Source of the DNA: JAULZV01 sp964401885
GTDB lineage: Bacteria > Patescibacteriota > Minisyncoccia > Phycocordibacterales > JAACPR01
NCBI GenBank assembly: GCA_964401885.1
Contig: CAYOAC010000012.1
Location: 1 to 19,148 of the forward strand
Reading direction: 5' to 3'
Length of the DNA: 19,148 nt
The position numbers and the translations under genes are program-made. Within the stretch, counting starts at the first letter, position 1. Each line of letters begins with the position of its first letter. The notes beneath the pieces were generated by a model that made no database searches, had not been told where the DNA came from, and saw only the letters and a list, made by a program, of their open reading frames with translations. Shown here piece by piece: positions 12,874 through 19,148 of the stretch.

Positions 12874-14144
12874 TTCCGTACAAACACATACACTTTATCG
12901 GAATAGGTGGTATTGGAATGTCTGCATTGGCAAGAATGTGTATTGCTCATGGAATAAAAGTTTCCGGTTCTGATAGCAGTGATTCGCAGATTTTAAAAGA
13001 TTTAGAAAAAGAGGGTGTCTCGATTTATTTAGAGCAAAAAAAAGAAAATATTTTAAATACCGTTGATTGTATTGTCTATACTCTTGCAATCGATAACTTA
13101 AATGAAGAATTAAATGAGGCTAGAGTATTAGAATTACCAATGTTTACTTATGCTCAGATGTTGGGTGAAGTTTCAAAAAAAATGTATACAATTGCCGTTG
13201 CTGGAACACATGGCAAAACAAGTACAACAGCAATGGTTGCAAATGTGTTTTTAAAAAATAATAAAAAACCTCATGTTATTGTAGGTAGTTTATTGGCACA
13301 GACTGGGTCAAATTATGTTTTTGGTGAAGAAGAGATATTTATTGTTGAAGCGTGTGAATACAAAAGATCTTTTTTGAACTTGAATCCTAAAATTTTGTTA
13401 ATAACAAATATAGAAGAAGACCATCTTGATTATTACAAGAATCTTGAGGATATTCATGATGCATTTAGACATTTAGTTCAAAAGGTCCCTGCTGATGGTT
13501 ATATTATTTGCGATACTGAGGACGAAAAGATAAAACCTGTTTTAAATAATTGTATTGCAAAAATTATCGATTATAAAAAATACGTATCTGAAGTCCCTAA
13601 GTTATTTGTTTTAGGTGATCATAATATTTTAAATTCTTCTCTTGCTTTAGCGTTGTCTGATATTTTAAATTTCGATAAAGATAAAACTCAAAAAGCTTTG
13701 GCAGAATTTAGGGGAACATGGAGAAGATTAGAATATAAAAAGGATTATGGTAATTTAAAGATATATGATGATTACGCACATCATCCAACCGAAATTCAGG
13801 CAGGAATAAATTCTTTCAAAAAAGAATTTTCTAATTTACCATTAACCATTATTTTTCAACCTCATTTGTTCTCAAGAACAAAAGAACATTTTAATGATTT
13901 TGTGAAAGTTTTGTCTCAAGCTGATAAAGTTATACTTTTACCAATCTATGCCGCCCGTGAACCACATGATGATTCAATTAATTCCCAAATGATTGTCGAT
14001 GAACTTTTAAATAAAAAAGTCGAAGCTATTTTTTATGAAGATTTTGAAAGCGTAAAAAAATATATTGCTGAAAATAAAAATATTCCAGGTATTTTGGTTA
14101 CTGTTGGGGCGGGGGATGTTTATAAAATTATAGATTCTCTTTAA
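12870..14144 (+). CDS. murC: UDP-N-acetylmuramate--L-alanine ligase MurC
   Basis: Adds L-alanine to UDP-MurNAc using ATP, the step after MurB in the cytoplasmic peptidoglycan pathway. The N-terminal Rossmann domain starts HFIGIGGIGMSALARM, the central ATPase domain has AGTHGKTSTTAMV (P-loop), EACEYKRSFLNLNP and NIEEDHLDYY, and the C-terminal domain has DDYAHHPTEI and QPHLFSRTKEHF. At 424 aa it is slightly shorter than most MurC (about 450-490), typical for a reduced genome. The ATG sits inside the preceding ABC transporter stop region, so it depends on upstream transcription. Coupling a mur gene to an exporter hints at an envelope role for that exporter. Confidence 0.96.
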   Translation: MIPYKHIHFIGIGGIGMSALARMCIAHGIKVSGSDSSDSQILKDLEKEGVSIYLEQKKENILNTVDCIVYTLAIDNLNEELNEARVLELPMFTYAQMLGEVSKKMYTIAVAGTHGKTSTTAMVANVFLKNNKKPHVIVGSLLAQTGSNYVFGEEEIFIVEACEYKRSFLNLNPKILLITNIEEDHLDYYKNLEDIHDAFRHLVQKVPADGYIICDTEDEKIKPVLNNCIAKIIDYKKYVSEVPKLFVLGDHNILNSSLALALSDILNFDKDKTQKALAEFRGTWRRLEYKKDYGNLKIYDDYAHHPTEIQAGINSFKKEFSNLPLTIIFQPHLFSRTKEHFNDFVKVLSQADKVILLPIYAAREPHDDSINSQMIVDELLNKKVEAIFYEDFESVKKYIAENKNIPGILVTVGAGDVYKIIDSL

Positions 14145-14165
14145 TTAATAATGCATAAAATTAAG

Positions 14166-14195
14166 ATGACAATTTAAATAATTGTCTGCTATAAT
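14166..14195 (+). promoter_or_regulatory. Promoter of the VirD4/TraG-like ATPase gene
   Basis: ATGACA (14166-14171, 5 of 6 consensus), 18-nt spacer, extended TG-C-TATAAT (-10 at 14190-14195), then 8 nt to ATG 14204, so the leader is at most a few bases. Confidence 0.7.
14168..14186. promoter_or_regulatory. Palindrome between -35 and -10, candidate operator
   Basis: GACAATT (14168-14174) and AATTGTC (14180-14186) form a perfect 7-bp inverted repeat around TAAAT. It overlaps the -35 box and fills most of the spacer, the usual place for a repressor. It is too AT-rich for a stable hairpin, so DNA binding is more likely than RNA folding. Confidence 0.4.
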
Positions 14196-14203
14196 AAACA
14201 CAA

Positions 14204-16264
14204 ATGTCAGAGCCAAATAAAGTTATATATATCGCCGAAACCGATGCGAGAAACGCTCGTGTTAAGTTTGGTATAAAACAAAAGGACAGATCTCGTCACG
14301 TTTATGTAATTGGAAAGACGGGTATGGGTAAGTCTACTTTGCTTGAAAATATGGCGGCACAAGATATCCGAGATGGAAATGGAATGTGCTTCATTGACCC
14401 CCATGGAAAAACCGCGGAACTAATGTTGGAATATATTCCAAAAGAAAGAATAAAAGATGTTTTGTATTTTGCTCCATTTGATATGGAATATCCAATTTCT
14501 TTTAATATTATGGAAGATGTTGGGTACGATAAAAGACACCTTGTTGTATCTGGTTTAATGAGTGCATTTAAAAAGATTTGGAAAGATGCTTGGTCTGCTC
14601 GTATGGAATATATTCTTTCAAACACACTTTTTGCTTTACTTGAATATCCAGATGCTACATTGCTTTCTGTAAACAGAATGCTTTCTGATAAAGCTTTTAG
14701 AAAAAAAGTTGTGGAAAATATTCAGGATACTGCCGTTAAATCTTTTTGGGTAGATGAATTTGCAAACTATACAGAACGTATGGCAGCTGAAGCTGTTCCT
14801 GCCATCCAAAACAAGGTTGGGCAATTTACTTCAAATCCTCTAATTAGAAATATTATCGGTCAACCAAAATCCAGTTTTGATTTGAGAGAGATGATGGATA
14901 ATAAAAAAATTATTATCGTTAACTTATCAAAAGGAAGAATGGGTGAATCAAACGCACAGCTTCTAGGTTCACTTCTTGTAACCAAAATTTATTTAGCTGC
15001 CATGAGTCGTGCTGATCAAGGCCCACATGAGATCGAACTCTTGCCAGATTTTTCTCTTTTTGTTGATGAGTTTCAATCTTTTGCTAATGAGTCTTTTGCT
15101 GATATTTTATCTGAAGCTAGAAAATATAAATTGAATCTTCACATAGCTCATCAATATGTTGAACAGATGCCAGAAGAAGTAAGATCGGCTGTTTTTGGTA
15201 ACGTCGGAACTTTGATAACTTTTAGAGTGGGGTCTACTGACGCAGAACTTTTTGAAAAAGAATTTGCCCCAACTTTTACACAAGAGGATATAGTTAATCT
15301 CGGGCTGTATCAATTTTATTTACGTTTGATGATCGATGGAGTTGGATCTAAGCCTTTTTCTGCCCGCTCATTGCCGCCTCTTGCTGTACCTGAGGAAAAT
15401 AACATTGTTGCTGTAATAGACTCTTCTAGGAGCCAATTTTCACGTTCTAGAATAGAAGTAGAGGAGCTTGTTAAACAATTGACTAATTTTGGTAAATCAG
15501 AAAATGCCCCTCAACAAAATAAAGGATCTTCAGATAGACAAGGACAAAATAATGGGGGTGATAGAAGGGGTGGAGGAGAAAGAGATCAAAATAAAAGAAA
15601 TGACGGCAATAGAAGAAATGATGATTATAGAAATAATCGACCAAATCAAGATTTTAGAAATGAAAAGCCAATTGTAAAAGATGATCCTAAAAATATTGTC
15701 GTTGATCTGACCAAAAAAGAAGAAAATTCTAAACCACAATTTACTGATAAAAAACCTGTAATTTCTAAAGAAAAAGAATTTGAAATTAAGAAACAAATGG
15801 AAGAAGCTAAGAAAAAAGCAATAGATGAATCTACAGACGAAGAACAAAAAGATATAAAAGAAGAATTTATATCACTAAAATCTATTACTCAAAAACCTGG
15901 TCAAAAAGACATGTCTAAAGAAAACAAGAATGCTCTTAAAGATGCTTTGTTGAAAGTTTTACAACAGAATGGAGCCAATCAGACTGTCACAAAAATACAA
16001 AATGAAAATAATGCTTCTAAAATAGGCAATTCAAATGCAAATATTTCTTCAGTAGAAACGCCAAAACAAAATTTACCTATTGAAGATAAGGGAAGGTTGG
16101 TTGAAGAAATAAAAAAACATAAACAAGAACAAGAAAATCCTAGAAAATTAGAGGAAGATAATACTAAGAATATGATCGATGAATCACAGAATCATAATCC
16201 TATTATGCCTGGTGAGATACCAGAGGATCAATTAAGAAAATTACTTGAGGTGGAGATAGAATAA
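14204..16264 (+). CDS. VirD4/TraG-like type IV secretion coupling ATPase with long disordered tail
   Basis: A HerA/VirD4-type DNA- or protein-pumping ATPase with a DUF87-like N-terminus and a TraM-recognition/TraD C-terminal-like core. Walker A is GKTGMGKS (37-44), followed by FIDPHGKTAEL; Walker B is SLFVDEFQSF with Asp288/Glu289; the IAHQY segment matches the sensor region of such ATPases. No N-terminal membrane helices are present, unlike VirD4, so it would be soluble or recruited. Residues from about 430 to 686 are low-complexity, rich in Asn, Arg, Gly, Gln, Lys and Glu, with an RRGGGERD patch near the beginning. Related genes are widespread in Patescibacteria; a role in DNA uptake, conjugation or host contact is inferred. 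The 3' end overlaps the opposing GT2 gene by 24 nt. Confidence 0.85.
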   Translation: MSEPNKVIYIAETDARNARVKFGIKQKDRSRHVYVIGKTGMGKSTLLENMAAQDIRDGNGMCFIDPHGKTAELMLEYIPKERIKDVLYFAPFDMEYPISFNIMEDVGYDKRHLVVSGLMSAFKKIWKDAWSARMEYILSNTLFALLEYPDATLLSVNRMLSDKAFRKKVVENIQDTAVKSFWVDEFANYTERMAAEAVPAIQNKVGQFTSNPLIRNIIGQPKSSFDLREMMDNKKIIIVNLSKGRMGESNAQLLGSLLVTKIYLAAMSRADQGPHEIELLPDFSLFVDEFQSFANESFADILSEARKYKLNLHIAHQYVEQMPEEVRSAVFGNVGTLITFRVGSTDAELFEKEFAPTFTQEDIVNLGLYQFYLRLMIDGVGSKPFSARSLPPLAVPEENNIVAVIDSSRSQFSRSRIEVEELVKQLTNFGKSENAPQQNKGSSDRQGQNNGGDRRGGGERDQNKRNDGNRRNDDYRNNRPNQDFRNEKPIVKDDPKNIVVDLTKKEENSKPQFTDKKPVISKEKEFEIKKQMEEAKKKAIDESTDEEQKDIKEEFISLKSITQKPGQKDMSKENKNALKDALLKVLQQNGANQTVTKIQNENNASKIGNSNANISSVETPKQNLPIEDKGRLVEEIKKHKQEQENPRKLEEDNTKNMIDESQNHNPIMPGEIPEDQLRKLLEVEIE

Positions 16265-17008
16265 TATGTATTTAACAATACCTTTACCATATCCAATTAA
16301 AAAATTAGGATAATATTTTTTATATCTTTTAATAATTTGCATTTCTGTGGAAGTATTTTTTATGTTTTTCTCTAAGCTATATTTTTTGGGTGCATAAAGA
16401 TAATTAACCATTATTTCGTTAATATTTGCCAATTTATTTTTAATACCTAATTTAAGGAAAAGATCGTAATCTTCCCAAATGGAAAAAGATTCATCATATT
16501 TAAAATTAATTTTTCTTATTAAAACACTTGATTGTGCGAATTGATTTAAAATTAAAATTTTATTTTTAATTTTTTTGTCTTCAATTTTATATTGAGAACT
16601 TTTTAAAATATTACCTACTGTATCTATTAGATTGATTTGTGTTCCAACCATTATATGATCAGTATTTTGAATTAGAAAATCTAATTGCTCTTTTAGTTTT
16701 GTATCTTTTATCCAAACATCATCACTATCTATCACTGCAATAAAATTTCCTACAGAATTTGAAAGACCAATATTTCTACTTTTTGTAATCCCTAAATTTT
16801 GAGAATTAGAGATTATTGTAAAATTTATCTGAGGATTATTTTTTTTAAAAGTTTCTATTATCTGTAATGTTGAATCTGTCGAATAATCATTTACAAAAAC
16901 TATCTCAAAAACTACTTCTTTTTGAGATAAAACACTTTCAATTGTTTTAGATAATGTTTTTTCTGAGTTATATGCAACTATATTTACACTAATTAAATTT
17001 TTATCCAT
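16241..17008 (-). CDS. Family 2 glycosyltransferase
   Basis: A GT-A fold enzyme that moves a sugar from a nucleotide sugar to a growing glycan or lipid-linked acceptor at the cytoplasmic membrane face. Its 255 residues open with SVNIVAYNSEKTLSKTIESVLSQ, followed by FVNDYSTDST, the metal-binding DSDDVW, and a WEDYDLFLKL segment with the likely catalytic acid/base. Donor and acceptor cannot be predicted. It is the last gene of a four-gene minus-strand operon, overlapping the fucosyltransferase-like gene by 16 nt. Its C-terminal codons overlap the ATPase gene on the other strand, and no terminator is visible. Confidence 0.92.
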   Translation of the reverse strand: MDKNLISVNIVAYNSEKTLSKTIESVLSQKEVVFEIVFVNDYSTDSTLQIIETFKKNNPQINFTIISNSQNLGITKSRNIGLSNSVGNFIAVIDSDDVWIKDTKLKEQLDFLIQNTDHIMVGTQINLIDTVGNILKSSQYKIEDKKIKNKILILNQFAQSSVLIRKINFKYDESFSIWEDYDLFLKLGIKNKLANINEIMVNYLYAPKKYSLEKNIKNTSTEMQIIKRYKKYYPNFLIGYGKGIVKYILFYLHLK

Positions 17009-17775
17009 GTTTTTGGGACAATGTCTGGTTGTTTTGATATATCAGTATTTAACCATTTTTGTGGAGCAATTACTATTTTGTTTGGGTTCTGGTTGAGCCA
17101 GGCACCCCACCAAGAGAAAGATGAATTGGCGATAATCTGATGATTACAATTACTCATTAAAATTAGTTCTTCATAATCTTTTATTTCTGGGTTTGAAATA
17201 AAGAAAGAATTTTCTTCTTTGATATTTTCTTTAGGCCACTCTATATCATCTGAAAATATAAAAAATACAGGGGATTGAATTTTATCTTTAATATATTCTA
17301 TTGCCTTTTTATAATAATCTAGTTCGCAAGTTCCATGATGTTTATTTGTTTTTTTATCGAGAACATAGTCTCCTCGTCTTATGTGTATTGAAACAGAATC
17401 TTTTTTATCTAAAATTTCATTTGAAATAATTTGTGCAGCGGAGGAAAGAGGTTCTTTTAAAGTAAATTCTCTTCTTATTATTTTTTCTATTGGTTTAAAA
17501 TATTTCTCTGATTGGTAAAAACCATAGTTCCCAGTTATTTTTGAAATTATTTTATTAATAAAAGAAGTTATAAAATTTCCTTTATTAATAAATTCTATCG
17601 AGGAGTCTATGTTGAATTTATCGAGTATAAATTGTCTACCTGTGTCTTTACTTTTTTTATTAAAAGATGAAATATCAAAAAAGATATTTTTCTTGTCAAT
17701 TAAAATAAGTTTCTTGCCATATGCATATTGAAACATTTGATTACCTAAACCTCCCTTTATTTTAATTCGTTTCAT
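16993..17775 (-). CDS. Family 11 glycosyltransferase (alpha-1,2-fucosyltransferase-like)
   Basis: GT11 enzymes transfer fucose in alpha-1,2 linkage to a galactose-type acceptor. The 260-residue protein begins with the family signature KIKGGLGNQMFQYAYG, carries the donor-binding SIHIRRGDYV (HxRRxDY) motif and ends with the ANSSFSWWGAWLN block. I start it at ATG 17775 because the GGLGNQMFQYA motif normally lies at the very N-terminus; the frame stays open to an ATG at 17838, but that would add 21 residues inside the preceding gene. With this start the overlap with the DUF268 gene is 14 nt. GDP-fucose synthesis genes are not in the window. Confidence 0.92.
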   Translation of the reverse strand: MKRIKIKGGLGNQMFQYAYGKKLILIDKKNIFFDISSFNKKSKDTGRQFILDKFNIDSSIEFINKGNFITSFINKIISKITGNYGFYQSEKYFKPIEKIIRREFTLKEPLSSAAQIISNEILDKKDSVSIHIRRGDYVLDKKTNKHHGTCELDYYKKAIEYIKDKIQSPVFFIFSDDIEWPKENIKEENSFFISNPEIKDYEELILMSNCNHQIIANSSFSWWGAWLNQNPNKIVIAPQKWLNTDISKQPDIVPKTWIKI

Positions 17776-18499
17776 GTTTTGTAAAAATAAAACAACCACA
17801 AGCATAATTTTGATCCTTAATAATTTCTGAATTTGCATTTTCTATAAAATCTCCTTGTTCAATAGTGTCTGTAACGATCGAAAATTCTTTTAATTCTAGA
17901 TTAGGAAATAGGTCTAAAACTTGTTTATAAGAATAAATTCTGTGAGCATTAAATTCTATTTTTGACTTGCCTACAGGAGTTACAAAAATCAACTGCCCAT
18001 CTTTTGATAAAACTCTGGATAATTCTTCACATGCTTTTATATCTCCCAGTGGGTCTATTGGATCTCCATATCTTCCTAATCCAATATGTTCAATTGTGTG
18101 CATGCAAGATAATGATTTTATTGAATTATTATCAAAGGGTAATTTTGTTAAATCTGCATGTTCACTTTTTAAATTAGAAAGTTTTAATTCGGCTGGTCTA
18201 TAATCATAGAATTTAACGGGTATAAAAGAGGAAACTATCCCAGAGAAATATAAACTAGATGAAATATCGGTATGAAATTCTGGATTAAAATCTCTAACTT
18301 TTCTCGCTGCCCAAGATGTGTGATAAACATAATGTCTGTCGAAACCAGTTTTAATAGTTTTATCTTTAATTTGAGGATAAAAATCTTTTAATTTTAAAGA
18401 GAATCTTTTTGAACCAGTTGATCTTTTGAATGATAAATAATCTTTTAATATAAAGGGGGAGAGTAAGAAGTTTATAGTCTTTTTAATAGTTTTTTTCAT
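17762..18499 (-). CDS. DUF268 methyltransferase-like protein
   Basis: The 245-residue protein matches the DUF268 pattern as I know it: HTSWAARKVRDFNPEFHTDISSS at about residues 60-82, then HTIEHIGLGRYGDPIDPLGD around 134-153 and LSKDGQLIFVTPVG. The layout resembles class I SAM methyltransferases, with the EHIGLGRYGDP block where the post-motif strand would lie, but a glycine-rich SAM loop is not obvious. Such genes are found in polysaccharide and glycolipid loci. It overlaps FkbM by 17 nt upstream and GT11 by 14 nt downstream. Sugar or lipid methylation is inferred. Confidence 0.8.
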   Translation of the reverse strand: MKKTIKKTINFLLSPFILKDYLSFKRSTGSKRFSLKLKDFYPQIKDKTIKTGFDRHYVYHTSWAARKVRDFNPEFHTDISSSLYFSGIVSSFIPVKFYDYRPAELKLSNLKSEHADLTKLPFDNNSIKSLSCMHTIEHIGLGRYGDPIDPLGDIKACEELSRVLSKDGQLIFVTPVGKSKIEFNAHRIYSYKQVLDLFPNLELKEFSIVTDTIEQGDFIENANSEIIKDQNYACGCFIFTKHETN

Positions 18500-19145
18500 A
18501 TATTGTATTTATGTATGTTTCTGCTACTTTTTTGTAACCAATCTTTTCTGTATATGGGTCAAAGGTGTTATTTAATTTTTTCCCAGTACCATCATTTTTA
18601 TATTCTAAAGTTTCAATGATCAAAAAGTGTGGTCTAAATTTATTCCAGTCATTACTTTCCAAAACTTCCATGTCAAAACCTTCAGTATCAATTGATAAAA
18701 TATCAATTTCTTTTTCTTTAACGTGTTCCTCAAAAACATTTTTTAGTGGGGTAATTGGAATTTTTATTATTTCTTTTATCTTATGTCCCATTTTTTGATA
18801 GCTATCAGAAGCGTTTTTATCGAAGGTGCTTAATGTGCTTTCTTTAAAAATGTAAAAATCAATTTCCGATTTTTCTTTTCCTATACCGATATTCAAATTT
18901 ACATCTCTTTTTCTAAAAAAATTAAAAAGCCACATTCTAGAATTATTTGGTTCTATATTTATACCTGACCAACCTTTTATATAAAATAGAAAAGTATTAT
19001 TGAATTTGATAGGGTGGTTTGCACCTACGTCTACATAGAACCCATTTTTTTTCTTTGATAATATTGATTCAATAATCAAATCTTCTCCACACTGACTATA
19101 GATTATCCTTAGACCAAAAAATTTAAGTAGTATTTTATTAAACAT
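18483..19145 (-). CDS. FkbM-family methyltransferase
   Basis: A SAM-dependent O-methyltransferase of the FkbM type, often acting on sugars of surface glycans. The 220-residue protein has YSQCGEDLIIESIL, the SAM-binding GFYVDVGANHPIKFNNT loop, GINIEPN, and the DILSIDTEGFDMEVLES motif. The ATG at 19145 is close to the window end, so promoter and any upstream operon genes are not visible, and a longer upstream start cannot be excluded. It leads the four-gene minus-strand cluster and overlaps the next gene by 17 nt. Confidence 0.92.
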   Translation of the reverse strand: MFNKILLKFFGLRIIYSQCGEDLIIESILSKKKNGFYVDVGANHPIKFNNTFLFYIKGWSGINIEPNNSRMWLFNFFRKRDVNLNIGIGKEKSEIDFYIFKESTLSTFDKNASDSYQKMGHKIKEIIKIPITPLKNVFEEHVKEKEIDILSIDTEGFDMEVLESNDWNKFRPHFLIIETLEYKNDGTGKKLNNTFDPYTEKIGYKKVAETYINTIYEKNY

Positions 19146-19148
19146 TTT

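Noticed and set aside
15530..15847. 105-aa antisense reading frame rich in Phe and Ile
   Set aside because: It is the complement of the A-rich low-complexity tail of the ATPase gene; hydrophobicity is a composition artefact.
1..19148. tRNA, rRNA, CRISPR arrays, insertion sequences or integrase attachment sites
   Set aside because: No cloverleaf-like, rRNA-like, spaced direct-repeat or transposase sequence was recognised on either strand by reading.

Overview
The window is AT-rich bacterial chromosome, about 28-30% GC in sampled housekeeping genes, with short intergenic gaps, many overlapping genes and small proteins. Together with an HTH-MurA fusion, a short RsmI, a VirD4/TraG-like ATPase with a disordered tail and a DUF4015-type putative glycosidase, this best fits Patescibacteria (Candidate Phyla Radiation), probably a Parcubacteria-like lineage. 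The assignment is inferred from gene content; there is no rRNA marker here. A run of 10 N at 11150-11159 marks an assembly gap.

Layout. (1) 1-1025: a monocistronic minus-strand unit for an unrecognised two-helix membrane protein, with its own consensus promoter, a structured leader of about 130 nt and a hairpin terminator. (2) 1043-3585: divergent murB (-) and murA (+), separated by only 29 bp. MurA carries an N-terminal XRE helix-turn-helix, and the gap is filled by a 20-bp palindrome overlapping both promoters. (3) 3659-3976: a small coiled-coil protein. (4) 3971-5003: a second GC-richer minus-strand unit for another two-helix membrane protein with a structured leader, plus a tiny divergent plus-strand unit (17-codon ORF, strong terminator). 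(5) 5041-9591: pyrG, an unrecognised 176-aa protein, pyruvate kinase and rsmI, each with a recognisable promoter; several are closed by terminators. (6) 9628-11149: a small membrane protein overlapping a membrane-anchored DUF4015-type putative glycosidase, which has two in-frame stops and runs into the gap. (7) 11161-14144: a type I ABC exporter half-transporter (5' end in the gap) overlapping murC by 4 nt. (8) 14204-16264: the VirD4/TraG-like ATPase, behind an operator-like palindromic promoter. (9) 16241-19145: a minus-strand operon for surface glycan or glycolipid modification (FkbM methyltransferase, DUF268 methyltransferase-like protein, GT11 fucosyltransferase-like protein, GT2), with every junction overlapping by 14-17 nt. 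Its last gene overlaps the ATPase gene tail-to-tail by 24 nt.

Genes together: MurA, MurB and MurC belong to cytoplasmic peptidoglycan precursor synthesis; PyrG and pyruvate kinase are nucleotide and energy metabolism; RsmI modifies 16S rRNA; the minus-strand operon decorates the cell surface. Two themes stand out. First, possible feedback in which a DNA-binding MurA controls its own and murB's transcription. Second, a repeated arrangement in which a -10 box, often an extended TGA-TATAAT type, lies 5-8 nt before the start codon, implying widespread leaderless mRNAs.
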